Source of the DNA: Haliclona indistincta
Taxonomy: Eukaryota > Porifera > Demospongiae > Haplosclerida > Chalinidae
DNA length: 64,000 bases
Assembly: GCA_964017065.1 (NCBI GenBank)
Contig: OZ024788.1
Location: 6,384,087 to 6,448,086 of the forward strand
Reading direction: 5' to 3'
The stretch's first letter is position 1, and every line of letters starts with the position of its first letter. The position numbers and the translations under genes were made by a program. The notes beneath the pieces were generated by a model. That model was not told where the DNA came from and ran no database searches. It was given only the letters and a program-made list of their open reading frames with translations. Shown in pieces: positions 49,331 through 60,864 of the stretch.

Positions 49331-50126
49331 AAATGAGTAGCTGGTCATGCTCTTTATCAATGTTAGCAGCACAATTACATGTATTTGTTTCAAAGTTTAC
49401 TGTTAGGTTCAGTTAAACTCAAGGTTTTGGTAAATACATACATAACTACCTTCAAATAATTATTTGAGAACACTATTTGGCAAACAATTAGTTAGCAAAC
49501 TCTTAGATAAATGGCTAACAACTCTTCTTCAATTGTGTACCAGTTGTATTCTAGCATACTAGAGTGCATACTACTGCTCAAAGGTGGGTTGTTCTCGAAA
49601 TTAACGATTATAAAATGTATTAAAGCTGTTCATAGGACTTTGGGCTTTACTGTCCTATGGCATAGTTTTCACTTTTGTAAGTTTGCTGGAAATGCTCCAT
49701 ATGTAACTCCAAACAACTAAAAGTGTCAAATTATATTTTGAGGCAGTTTCTAAAAGAAATAGCTAGAGGACGATTTTAAGGTTGTCGAAGTAAAGAATTT
49801 TTTGTACAAAGCTAAAAAGATAATACATTGTGTAGTATCAATATTATTATGGATATGTGTATCTCTTCATACAATTTTGGCTATTAATTTTATTTTATAA
49901 TTTTGTTAGATCGATAACTATAGTAAGTTTTGACTGTGTTACAGCAACAGTATTGTGCTTGGGGAAATGCATGCAGAGATGTCAGCTCTGTCGTTAGTGC
50001 ATAAACTTACCACATTATACATCATGTACACGTGTACTTATTGTGTTCATGATTAGTGGATATACCATATATGTTCCTATCAGTATGCTTAGTTATGCAA
50101 ACCACAATAATATTCATGACTATGCT
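49331..50126. other. Upstream region of GBP-B
   Basis: AT-rich with no supported exon. The last 40 bp are similar to the promoter of GBP-A (ATGCAAACCACAAT). Confidence 0.4.
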
Positions 50127-50134
50127 TATATAAA
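50127..50134 (+). promoter_or_regulatory. TATA box of GBP-B
   Basis: TATATAAA 55 bp before the start codon, at nearly the same distance as in GBP-A. Confidence 0.6.
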
Positions 50135-50188
50135 GCTGAATATTCTCACATACATGCTCACTGCTCTACAATTTTTTGCTAATTAGCC

Positions 50189-50321
50189 ATGGCAGAGAAG
50201 TTCGTGACAAGATGTCTCATTCTTCCTTCTACTAAAGAGCCTTTGCCAAAATCTGTACCACTTCTTAGACCCAACAACACTGAGTTTGTTCCAGAATCAT
50301 GTTCCTTGCAGCCCTCAAAAG
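50189..50321 (+). CDS. GBP-B exon 1
   Basis: Starts MAEKFVTRCLILPS in the context GCCATGG and ends CAAAAG|GTCAAA in phase 1. It is 133 nt, as in GBP-A, and shares KSVPL, RPNNTEF/MPNNTEF and CSL. The two copies differ at about half of the residues here, far more than in exon 2, so the N-terminal lead evolves quickly. Intron 1 (50322-52979) contains two MITEs not present in GBP-A. Confidence 0.8.
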
Positions 50322-50584
50322 GTCAAACACACACACAGCCAGCTAGCTATAATGGGAAAACTATCCTGCATAGTGCAATAAATCATCACATGTTCAGGAA
50401 CATAATATCATACCAAGCCAATTAGCCTCTTGACCAAGCATTATAATTATTACCAAGCATACAGTACTAGCATGCATTGATTACCATTGCTAACTAAAGG
50501 CACCCCTCAGTGGTTATATCATAGATACAATAATATACTCACAGGGATTCACAACGGGCAGGAATTTTAAAAACATCTGCGTTA

Positions 50585-50933
50585 CCAGGCGCGTTTCCAC
50601 GATAGGGCTCCCGGTGCTCTAGCACCCCCTCAGCATTGAAGTTTTAAATTATTCATTGCATCAAAGTACGCTGTGGCTATAAATTTATCATAACTGTTAT
50701 TGCAACGAACTTAGAAGCTGCCAATATCCCATGTCGTCTCGATGGGCTCCTACCCACTGACCCCACTCTAAGGTAGTTTAGGCTGTTTTTCCATTAGTTC
50801 AGCGATGAACAAAACTGATAATAGTGACGAAAATGACGTAATTTAACGAATAAATGAATATTAAATAGATTTTGCGCGCGCGCGCGTGCGCGCGCACACA
50901 CCTCCCTTTCCTTATTTCTGGACACGCGCCTGG
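50585..50933. mobile_element. Harbinger-like MITE with TTA target duplication
   Basis: CCAGGCGCGTTTCCA and TGGACACGCGCCTGG are the inverted ends, flanked by TTA (50582-50584, 50934-50936). It contains GGTGCTCTAGCACC hairpin and a (GC)n run at 50873-50896. A second copy starts at 53955 and is broken by later insertions. Confidence 0.8.
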
Positions 50934-51093
50934 TTACAGAGGTTTTATTACTTCTTATAAGGAAGATTTGAGTGTAAAGCTGCAGTCACTAATGTGTCAA
51001 GTCACTGGTATTAAATTTTGTTCACACAATGGAGTATTTTAACGCATCAGTGCTCCACGCTTTACGCTTTACCCTTGCAAGAAGGAGAGATTA

Positions 51094-51598
51094 TTAAGGC
51101 TCGTCCGCACTACAGAACTGGTTCAATGCGCATTAGCTAAAAATCGGATCAAAGTGCATCGATTTGCAGTCAGGTACCGCATGTCCGCACTGGTCGCCAT
51201 TAGATCTAATTGCTGGTGTCGATTGCGTTATGTGACGTAAGCAACAACTCGCTAAATAGCCAGAAAACTGGTCTTACCACGTACCATCGCTAGTCTGTGT
51301 TTCGCGCCCTTTCTTTGCCCGATCAAGTGTGGATCGACCAGGGCTTTCTTCTTTACCACGAAGCGAAAAGCGGACGTAGTTGCTGACCAATCAAATTCAC
51401 TGCTAGTTACGTGTATTAAACGTTACAATAACGACTACTTTCGCTTCGTAGTGCAAGATCTCTGCAAAGTCCGGTAGCACTGCATGTACTGTACAAGTCA
51501 TGTGTTCGAGACCACACCTACGGCCGTACATGCATTGGGCGGTCCATTCGGTTCTGGTTTGGTTTTGAATGAATCGCATTGAACCGAGGAGCCTTTAA
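51094..51598. mobile_element. MITE with GGCTC ends
   Basis: TTAAGGCTCGTCC with GGTTCAATGCGCAT inside, and at the right ATCGCATTGAACC with GAGGAGCCTTTAA, are inverse. Resembles the 8653-9072 element in design (GATTGAATGCGCAT arms). Non-coding. Confidence 0.65.
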
Positions 51599-52639
51599 GT
51601 GCATTTCGCTTGTAATGACGTCATACTCGTGAAAATGTATTTCTGTATTCAGTGACTCAAGCAGCCTGAGGCAGGCATGCACAAGTTTTGTCGTTAAAAA
51701 CTGTTGTTGTAGACAAGTTACAGAGCTTAAAATTAATTATGGTATTTACACAATGCAATAATCTACCTAACAAAAGATGCTGTGAAAGCAAATACCAAGC
51801 CAACAGATTTTGCACCGTACGGTTGTGTTCACAAAAGTAGGAACAAGAAATTGCTTCAACCGTCTCTGGTGCAAATCTAAAGTTATCAAGAAGCATGAAA
51901 TGTATATATTTACACGCACCAGTATTCGAACTTCACAATACACTAGGCAGGAACTGCAACAGGCATCTCACGAAGTCATGGATGTGTTCACAAACTATTT
52001 TTGCATCGCCACGCACACAGATTTTGCATGGTCAACATGACACGTGCCCGTCATCAATAAAACCTTGACAGTTTTTGGCTACTGTAGTAGTGAAGAAACG
52101 CGCTCCTTCCTTGCCAAGAGTAAGTGCTAAAGCGAGCAAGCGGTCATACAAACTCTGTATCTGCACGTTCTTGGTAGTTATTTGATGAAGGACCCGCCAC
52201 AGAGCACAGAGAAGGACCCGCCAATTAGCATGGCTTGACAAATCGTGTGTGTGGATAGGACTACTGTAGCACGAAAGCATGTCGGTACAACGAAGGATTT
52301 AAAGCATGAGAAAACCAATGTTAAAGGCAAGATCTTCTTTCGGCACAGTTATTCTCGTAGAACGGCCTTTCTTCCAGAGTGTATTTATTGTCAGAAGAGA
52401 TACACTAACACCCATACAAACAGGGCTGAACAGCTTGGTTTGTCTCGTGCGATAGCGCTACACTGTGTGTGATCGAGAATAGAAAATGTGCTATTCTCAT
52501 GAGGACATATACGAATTAACATGTTATCAGCAAAGAATGGACCGACTGAACAACAACTAAAAACTACTAGTATGACCACTTTTTAGTGAAGTAAACAAGC
52601 CTGCTTGTTAGCGTTTTACAATGCTTGTATGTTCAATAT
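51599..52639. other. GBP-B intron 1, no gene seen
   Basis: ORFs below 85 codons without recognisable domain. TTAGTGAAGTAAACAAGCC-type AT-rich sequence leads into the conserved intron segment at 52640. Confidence 0.4.
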
Positions 52640-52979
52640 TACGCTCGTGAAAATACGGAGATTAGAGTCCGGACGGTGCCTTTGATGTCGGACAGGAAGT
52701 AACAATAAAGACATGTGCAAAAATTTTTAATTGATATTGCTGCTACCCGTCTAATCTGGTACAAGGATGACCAGATTAGCTAGCTAGGTTTCACTGTATT
52801 GTCATGAGCTTATCGTTCCAAGGAGCGTACAATCATGGAATAAAATTAAGGGGCTGCTATTGCATGAATTATACCACCCGGCTTGGATTGATAAGCTCCT
52901 CTTAGCGTGCAACGGTAACCTAAAATTAGTGATTTTATTTTACATGCTTTACAATTAAACTTACTATAATTATTCACAG

Positions 52980-53358
52980 ATATTAAGCGTGACTCACTGG
53001 TACCATGTGATACTGCTCTGGAGCTGTTGAATACTATTGACAAACCAGTAGCTGTACTGTCTATTGCTGGACCAGCCAGGACAGGGAAGTCCTACGTTCT
53101 GTCACGTCTTCTGGGTGATCCTAAAGCATTCCAGCTTGGTCATACAACAGATGCATGTACTAAAGGAATATGGATGAGCACTAGTGTTCTAGAGTGTGAG
53201 GAATACTGTGTTATCCTCCTCGACACTGAAGGAGTTGATTGTATGAATGATCAAGCCAGCAATGATGCTAAGATTCTAGTCGCTACACTACTACTGAGTT
53301 CTTACTTCATCTACAACTCTTCGGGTGTGCCACACAGCAGTGATTTGGAGAAAATTAG
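52980..53358 (+). CDS. GBP-B exon 2: core of the GTPase domain
   Basis: The exon has the same length (379 nt) and phases (1 at the start, 2 at the end) as GBP-A exon 2. It holds GPARTGKS, CTKGIW and DTEG unchanged; most of the roughly 126 codons agree with GBP-A, with changes such as DDPE to GDPK and IDAMN to VDCMN. The acceptor is ATTCACAG, the donor ATTAG|GTTAGT. Exon 3 (rest of G domain, helical part, coiled coil) is not found in the remaining 10.6 kb. Since intron 2 of GBP-A is 14.4 kb, exon 3 may lie beyond the window; otherwise this is a truncated duplicate. Confidence 0.85.
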
Positions 53359-53954
53359 GTTAGTAGAGTACTACAACGGGTGATATAATTTGACTATTGT
53401 TAACTACCATGTTCATGCCAAGTTGCCAGAACAGCCTAGTAGCAATTGACAAATTATTAGTTTGGAAACAACAGTTGTATAATAGTATGACAGGATCTAC
53501 ACATTGATGCCTGTTGCTATAATTTCCCAGCTTAGCGAGAGCACCATTTAAGGTATGTCAGGAGTTTACAAACATGTAATTTTTCAAATCAGAAAATTTG
53601 TTTTAACACCTGTAACTTGGTCAGCCTTTGTTCAATTGTTTTCGAACTTGGAACACTGTTTCTTGTAGCTATTCACTTCCTTCATATAGGCCTAGTTTTG
53701 TAATTATTGGACAAGATACACAGAAACGCGAGCTACAAAGCAAAAGCGACCAGTTTTTCACATTTTTACAATTATTTCAAGGACCAGCTCGCCACACTGC
53801 CTTTGGTTTGCTGGTTGTTTAGAACAACTAAAAAGCTAACTTTTCAGCACAGGCCGCCTCTCTATGAACAAGAAAAAAGTTTGTAGCTTGAAAATTCTAG
53901 CAACATTTTTTCACTGGGCCAGCATGCTGCTTACATTGAGGAGCTCGTTGCGGC
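53359..53954. other. GBP-B intron 2 start, no gene seen
   Basis: The first 200 bp are similar to the start of GBP-A intron 2 (CAGCCTAGTAGCAATTGACA, then CACATTGA and CAGCTTAGCGAG), after which similarity stops. Confidence 0.5.
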
Positions 53955-54105
53955 CCAGGCGCGTGTCCACGATAGGGCTCAGGGTGCTTTAGCACCCCCT
54001 ATAGCATTGAATCATTGCATTAAAGCACACTATGGCTATAAATTTATCATAATTGTTATTACAACGAACTTAGCAACTGCTAATATCCCATTCTAAGGTA
54101 TTTAT

Positions 54106-54775
54106 GCCCTCGGTGGGCGGAGGCATACAGTAATCGCGTTGTCTGTCATTCTGTCGGTCTGTCTGTCTGTTACAGTATTTTTGCGGCGCACGCTGAACGG
54201 TGAGCTCTGAAACTTGCAATGCAGGTAGAACTCGACATTATCTCGGTTGTGTATTAGCGAAAGTTCGATGCAAAGCTTCGTTCTAGAGTTATGGCATGGT
54301 TTGCTCACCTAGATGGCTTTTGCTGACGATCAGGACTTCTCAGAAAACAAAACTACTCACAGCAGACTGCCTAGTAGCGTGTAGGTTAAATTTATATCAC
54401 ATGATGGCAGCGCAGGTCCGTAGAAACTGCGCGAGAAAGCCAGAACCTGGCAGGCTACTGCCATTCAATGCATGCATATAGGCACGCCCAGTTGAATTGT
54501 GGTTAGCACTGATTGGCTTCTGATTGCATAACTAAAGCACTGCATTGTGACTTCTGTACAGTAATCCTGTATACATGCATCTGCAGTTGCTGTGTTTGTG
54601 GAATGGTGGATAGTTGAGTTTGTGGATAATGTTATTATAAGTTATCAGTCACTAACATAGTGTTCAACTAAGCAACTGCAGACTTTCACTACTGGTTGTG
54701 TATTTTAGTTCAGCGTATTTTTGTTATAACTTTTAGTTTTATGACTGCACCGAGGCATCAGCACCTTGGTGCTTT
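54106..54775. repeat. R1 repeat, full copy
   Basis: Starts with ATGCCCTCGGTGGGCGGAGG and ends with GCACCGAGGCATCAGCACC. It contains the CTGTCTGTCTGTTA run and the whole stretch seen at 1-490. Confidence 0.75.
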
Positions 54776-55585
54776 CATTCCGTCTGTTAGCGATGTAACA
54801 CATCGCTCAATAAAAACAGAGCTCTGATACTTGCAACACAAGAAGACATCAACATTTGCTCAAAGATTAATTTTCAATTCTAAGGCTCTGTTCACGAGTA
54901 ATGGCGTGATACGCTCACCAAGACTGCTGTTGCTGGTGATCTACACTTCTCTGAAGACAAAATTACCGACAACTCACTGCCTATCAGCTTGTAGGTTGAG
55001 TTTATACTAGAAGGTAGCAGCGCAGGTCCGGAAGAATTGCGCGAGGTGGCTTAAGCTATAGCTTACATCATTAAAGCTTAGTGCGTATAAAGTTACCGCG
55101 TGAATTGCACATGGTTGGTTCGGTTTTGTAGCGCACGTTGAAAGTTAGCTCTGAAACTAGCAATGCCAGTAGAACACGGTATTATCCCGCTTTTGAACAT
55201 GTGAATACTTTATATGAAGCTTAGTGAGTTATGGCGCTATTTGTTTACCGTTGCTGGCGATCTGGACTTCTCCAAAGGCAAAGCTGTCCACAATTAACTG
55301 CCTAGAAGCTGATAGGTTAGAATTTTACTACAGGATAGCAGCGCAGGTCCAGAGAAATCGCTATGGAAGCCATCTCGCTCGTGGTATGCGTTGCTGTGCT
55401 AAACACCGTAGACACACCCAGTTTAATTGTGGTTAGCACTGATTGGCTTCTGATGCATAACTAAAGCACTGTATTGTGATTGCTGTACAGAAATCCTGTA
55501 TACATGCATATGCAGTTGCTGTGTATGTGGAATGGTGGACAGTGTTATTCCACCGAGGCATCTGCACCTTAGGTGCTATTTTTTA
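54776..55585. repeat. R1-related repeat, second copy in tandem
   Basis: Ends with TCCACCGAGGCATCTGCACC and GGTGC. It contains two diverged internal units (blocks with CATGGTTGGTTCGGTTTTGT and GCAGCGCAGGTCC at 55016 and 55339). Blocks match 13850-14300 in inverse. Confidence 0.6.
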
Positions 55586-55665
55586 GGCTGTTTTCCATTA
55601 GTTTCAGCCAAGAACAAATCCAGTGCGCCACAATAATAATGACGAAAATGACGTAATAATTATAA

Positions 55666-56236
55666 CCCTTTAGTTCCTGAATTATTTTGAGGAAATTTGA
55701 CTTGCTCTAAACTGAAAGTTTGTCTTGCGATTTTCTACATCATGCAGTACGCTAGCTGTTCCAAACTAGCACTGTTTTTTCCTGGCATGTCAAAGTTTAC
55801 GACCATGTTCTAAACTCTGAGTTGGCCACTCCAACTTCGGAACTGAAGCCGCTTAAGTGCACCTTGTCATTTTTCAGCCAATTTTGGTCTTCGTTTAGCC
55901 CTGGTGACTGATACAAAAACCTGGTGGTGTCCAGGAGAGCAAACAGACCATATTCTATGCCCAAGTATGCATTTCCGGGAGTCCTGAAGCCTTAAAATGC
56001 CAAAAGTGGCGAACCCAGGTTAACGGGGGACACCCCCTTTAAAATTCCCCCGTGCTGTATGTTTTAGTGGGGAGGGCGCGCCGAAAAACAGTGGGTTTTT
56101 TTTTCAGGTAAAGTCATCTTTTGCAATTAAACTTGATTTAACCTTTCTAGAGCACTTTTCACACTATTAATTTTATGATGTCTAGAGTAGGTGGAGTCAA
56201 TTATGACGCCTAAAGGTGTCATTAGGCCGTAAAGGG
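55666..56236. mobile_element. piggyBac-like MITE, copy with eroded flanks
   Basis: CCCTTTAGTTCCTGAATTAT at the left and GGCCGTAAAGGG at the right. The flanks read TATAA and CTAA rather than TTAA, so the target site has mutated. Otherwise collinear with 1322-1920. Confidence 0.75.
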
Positions 56237-56763
56237 CTAATGAATATTTATTGCCCGCATGAATATAACTATTTTGATTGTGAATACCATTATAAGTGAC
56301 ATCCTTAGTAACGCATTGTGCAGTATATCTCTGAAACCAAACAGAATTCTCCACTCTGATGCTGGATTATTACTTATGAGCCTTTAGTCAACACATGATA
56401 TAAAAATCTAAGAGGTGAATTTAAACTCCAGACATACCTTAAGGTTACGGGATACCAATAGAAAGAAATATCTGCCTGAAAAAACACTCGTAGTATCACG
56501 CGTGTTGTTTTGGCTGAACAAGCTTTCCTTGTCTAGTCAGAGCGAATACTGCACTTTGTCCTTGCGAAAAATACCAAAATGGCGGCTAGATGAGTGCTAT
56601 CACAGTGCATTATGAGGTGCACGAAACAATGAGCAGCTTTGCTGACTAAGAAATCAAAAATCTCTGTAGCACTACTAGACTTGTCAAGCAGCTAGACAGC
56701 TTGGATCAACAGATCCTTTTTTATATCAGCTCTAGTTGCTGTATTATGTTCACACATACACTC

Positions 56764-59700
56764 TAGGGCTGTGCGATTACCAAAATTTACAAATATTGCG
56801 ATTACCGATAGTTGTCGTTATAAGTATCACGATTAATCGATTAATAGTGTACAAAAAATCAAAAAGCATTGGTAAATGTACAAACTTGGTTTGTGTTACA
56901 AAATGTTAAATGTACAAAACTCAGTTTGTGTTACTGCCAGTTTTCAGAGAGGAAACAGAGCATAGATGCATTATCAGGATCTAGTGAAGCTCGCTTCTTG
57001 GTTATTATGTTACCAGCCTTAGAAAACAGTCTTTCTGATGGTGTACTTGTTGCAGGAATGCACATAAGTCGTCTCGCAGTACCAGCAATAGAAGGGAAAA
57101 TGGTTTGGTTCTTCTTCCACCATTCCAATAACATTGTTGTCAATATCTAAAACTGGCTCCTCCAAATACCTTCTCAGTTCTTTCTCAGCTTTTTCTCGAA
57201 TAGACATACGCTTCTTCCCAGTATTCTTGCCATACACTCCACCAAGAAGTTGTCCTAGTGCTGTCTTTGCCCTCTTTGGAGGAGGTTCGATCTCTTCTGG
57301 TTCATTAGAAGTAGTTTCTTCCTCTACTTCTGGATCCGGACTAACATACTTCATCATTTCCAATAGTGCATCATCGTGAACATACTCTGCTTCATCTTCA
57401 TCCAAAAAAAGCAAACTTTTGAATCTGGGATCAACAAAGCTAGAAAGTTTAAGTAGTGCCTTGATATCTGGGTCCTTGTATCTTGATCCAAGATTCTTGC
57501 TCATTTCCTGCTTCATCTTCTTAATTGCTAGCGAGTCAGCTTCAGTTACTTTGAGAGTATTTCCAGATACAAAGTCAAGTAGTGGAAAAATAGAAGAAAT
57601 AGTGACGTAATTCTCTCCAGACACTTGCACTGTTATATCTTTGAATGGCTTAAGAACCTTTAGCACTTCCTCGAGAAGGCGAAACTCTGTATCCTTTGGG
57701 AGAAGATCCAATCGCTTCTGCTCAATTAGGGTTGCACAGATCGGTTCTTGCTGTTCCATCACGCGCTCTACCATGTCGTATGTGGAGTTCCACCTTGTTT
57801 CAACATCCTTTAGCAGCTTGTGCTTTGGGCTACCTAGTGCATCTTGTTTAGAAGTTAAAACATGTGCAGCTCGTGACGATTTTCAAAAAAATGTAACAAG
57901 GCGAGAGCAACGTGCTATAGCGGTATGTACCTGCGACTGATTCAGTCCAGCTTTCACACACAAGTTGATAGTATGACCAAAGCAACCTAAGCATTTCCAG
58001 GACAAAATGTCAGCTACAGCTTTATGCACATTAGCAGCGTTGTCAACTGTGGCACCTGAAAGTTTAGAGGGTTCAAGCTTCCATTGCTGTAGGATACTGG
58101 TAAGAGCTTCGGCAAGATTCTCGGCAGTGTGCTGCTCTGAGAGTTCTTCATTCTCAAGAACAAAGTGCTGGAGATCCCAATCAGTGGTGATAGTGTGAAA
58201 GGTAACACCAATATAAGCTTCATTAGCACAGCTAGTCCAACAATCGGTAGTGATAGCATAGCAATCTGCAGATGTTATGGAGGGGATAATAGACGCTTTG
58301 ACTTTTTTATAGAGGTCTGGTATCACTCTTTCCATAAAGGTTTTTCTATGCGGAACCTGATAACGAGGCTCAAGGCAATACAACATGTGCTTAAATCCAG
58401 AACCTTGGACGACACTGATAGGCTGCATATCTTTAGCTATAAAATACCCGACTGCATCTGTTAATTGTTTTGCCTTCTTACTGGAGCTAGGTAGCTTTGT
58501 TATAAAGGCATTCAATTTTACCCTGACTAGAACCTGTGTCATCATTCTCTCTGTCACGTGTGTTCCTGTCGTTCGAGAGACCAGAAGTACGATATATGGA
58601 AAGGTGTTTTGACTTAAGGTGGTTTCCAAGATTCGTGGTATTCCCACAGTATTTCAGTTCTCTCTTGTTGCAACTGGCAATAGGCCTTTCCATTATAAGA
58701 CATAAGGAATGTTGATTAAAAACTAATGAAATTCATCGAGAAATGATGACCAATGACGGTGAGCGATGTCATTTGCTGGAGTACGTTCAGAGCCATGGAC
58801 GCCAGAAACAAACAAGTACTGCACTGCGCTAAGACTGTATATATCACCCACTAGTATAAAAATAGCCATATCTATTTATGAAGAACCACATGGTAATAAT
58901 TGTGAGTTGGTAGTAGCAACGAGTGTTGAGTTTGGTAATAGACGACTCCCAGGAGCGGTCTTGAAAGTCCTGTAGAGAGCCATGCAGTTCATTGTTAAAG
59001 CGATAGTTGTTATGCCAAGGTAAAACAGTTGAAAACAAAGTTGTTGTGCTAGAACTACAGTTCTGAACTCCACAGGAGTCTCGTGAGAGTCGTTTTTGGC
59101 GGCTTTTGGACAAATGGCGGCAAGCAAACTCGACTGTATGGCATTATTACCCGGCGGTTTCAGCAGCAAATCATCGTCCTAGCTTCGCCTTTGGTGAAAG
59201 TCTAGGAAAACAATGAAAGGGAACTCAGATGCGCTTCTAACGAGAAAAACTACGCTGTCGTAGTGATCGCCAAGATACTCCAGCAAATGACGTCATAACA
59301 CGAAGAATTACGTTGCGCTACATTCCTTGCATATTTTCCCTTACGGTGGAAAGGCCTATTGCACAGTAAACCTGTGAAACAACAGCGTCATAACTACGAC
59401 TCACGCACGATGACCAAACAAACTCACGTGACTATGATCGCTGATTACTCCATCCTTGTGTTTAAAACCGAAAAACTTCCACACTTTACTAGTCGCGTTC
59501 TTGAGAGGAAGTAAATCAGCATCCTTCAGGTAGTTAGGCTCGCTCATGGCAGATGACCGATGGCAGGTAGCTTGTATAAGAAGCTCTAGCAATCGTTTTC
59601 TGCACGTTTTAGATCACGCGATAAAGTTCGCGTGCGCAGTAAACAACTAGCCGGCCGCGCGCGCCGCGTGCACGTGGACAATCGATTAAGCTATTTTTGT

Positions 59701-59768
59701 TCGATTTTGTATCGAGTGTAGAGAAATAATCGATTAATCGGTAACAACGATGTAATCGCACAGCACTA
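56764..59768 (-). mobile_element. hAT transposon with 8-bp target duplication
   Basis: A 3005-bp element. The terminal inverted repeats are TAGGGCTGTGCGATTAC and GTAATCGCACAGCACTA (one mismatch in 17). The 8-bp target duplication ATACACTC is perfect on both sides (56756-56763, 59769-59776). Interior sub-terminal sequence (ATCGATTAATCG-like) also repeats inversely. It carries one transposase gene on the - strand (see 56931-58693). Ends and duplication are fresh although the gene is broken, so it may have moved with a transposase supplied in trans, or decayed after insertion. Confidence 0.95.
56931..58693 (-). pseudogene. hAT transposase (ZBED type), frameshifted
   Basis: Read on the - strand, four consecutive reading frames supply one hAT transposase. 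First, a BED-finger-like start (58693-58487) with NTTNLGNHLKSKH. Second, 58647-57883 with AVGYFIAKDMQP, the DCYAITTDCWTS stretch with the first catalytic Asp region, and CFGHTINLCVKAGL. Third, about 57885-57019 with ETRWNSTYDMVERV. Fourth, the C-terminal dimerisation part at 57143-56931 with IPATSTPSERLFSKAGNI. Frame changes lie near 58510, 57888 (a run of T/A) and 57130. One could be a short intron, but not all three. The protein is therefore probably inactive. Confidence 0.9.
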
Positions 59769-59860
59769 ATACACTCGAAATTGCTTTGGTTGAAAATTAA
59801 TATTCATTATCTCACCTAGCTTAGGGATCTCCAGCTCTCACAAGCTAGGCAGCTATTAGA

Positions 59861-60179
59861 ATGCGCTGCGACATGCATCTCCATCTTCCGGCCTGTGAGT
59901 CTCCCGAAGGCATTTTTCACTATCATGCTATCTTGCTCTGCTCTGACGATAATTATACAATTTTTGATCAGCTGTCATGGTTGGTCTTTCCGGACGAAGC
60001 TTCACTAGCCAAGGTAAAGCTGAGTATGCAGATTCTCCTAAAATTACCAAAGGAACCTGAATGAGTACAAAAAGTAATTGCTCCATGTAATTGCATGTTT
60101 ACATGGACAAACTAGTACTAACCTCTGTACTGAAAATGGTACGTTTCCAATTAGGGAAAAGTGTAGAATTTTTCCTTTA
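59861..60179. other. Intergenic, no supported gene
   Basis: A 67-codon ORF on the + strand (59861-60064) has natural composition (FDQLSWLVFPDEASLAKVKL) but no recognisable domain or splice partner. Confidence 0.3.
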
Positions 60180-60810
60180 CGGTACAGTGAGGAGTTACTA
60201 AACACTTTCGCATCATGGACCTAATTTCCCGGCTGTTCAAAGCATACATCCCATGAATAATCTCAAATGGTCAACTAAACCTTGAACGATGATGGATTAG
60301 TCGATTGTAGTAGTCGGAAGCAGGACGTATGATGGGTATAATCATAATGTGAGAGCCATCAATTGCGCCTACTGCCAGAGGAAAGCCCCAGTCACTCTCA
60401 ATTTCTCAAAGCCGTTTAGTATTTCTCTTAACTTGTCTCCACTGGGATATGGATCTAGACAAATTCCGAGAATAATTAGGTAGATATGGCCTTGCAAGTC
60501 TCTATCACTATCTTGCCAATAGTTGTCCGTCCTAGTCCAAGTAGATCACTCAATGTTCTGTACTCTATGTTGGTAGCTAATTTCCAGACAGTCACAGCCA
60601 CCCACTCCTCCGCTGAAACAGGCTGTCGAAATCGAATAACCTGTACATCACACAAAAGGACAACAATAATTATTATAATATAAATAATATTGTACCTGTT
60701 TTTAAATGAAATGATGAAGTTTATCACATATAAACAAAAGAGGGCCCTTGTCATTCTGTGATTTTCTAGCCACCATTCTTCTCCAACAACACCACTTTGA
60801 ACTGCCATCC
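60180..60810 (-). pseudogene. PIF/Harbinger transposase, decayed
   Basis: On the - strand, 60650-60476 reads RFRQPVSAEEWVAVTVWKLA, EYRTLSDLLGLGRTTI and GKIVIETCKAI, the helix-turn-helix lead of DDE_Tnp_4/HARBI1 proteins. Further on, about 60400-60300 reads GFPLAVGAIDGSHIMI with the first catalytic Asp, followed by YYNRLIHHRS. In-frame stops and a frame change separate the pieces, and the rest of the catalytic triad is missing or scrambled. It is a possible past source of activity for the TAA/TTA-flanked MITEs. Confidence 0.75.
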
Positions 60811-60864
60811 ACCAATGATGAGAATGTGGCTTACACCATAGTGTGCGAATTCTCGGACTATACT

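Larger units (their letters stand above)
53955..55665. mobile_element. Harbinger-like MITE split by R1 insertions
   Basis: 53955-54105 matches the left half of 50585-50933 (CCAGGCGCGTGTCCACGAT...). The match resumes at 55586 (TTAGGCTGTTTTCCATTAG) and runs to about 55665. Two R1 copies (54106-54775 and 54776-55585) sit between, and a piggyBac-like MITE follows at once. Confidence 0.7.
56447..59860. mobile_element. F1 foldback copy d, split by the hAT element
   Basis: 56447-56763 (AAGGTTACGGGATACC...) and 59769-59860 (CTCGAAATTGCTTTGG..., CTCACCTAGCTTAGG) are the two sides of one F1-type copy, equivalent to 5293-6090. The hAT element sits exactly between them. Confidence 0.75.

Noticed and set aside
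57134..58612. ORFs on the + strand over the hAT element
   Set aside because: Antisense shadows of the hAT transposase.
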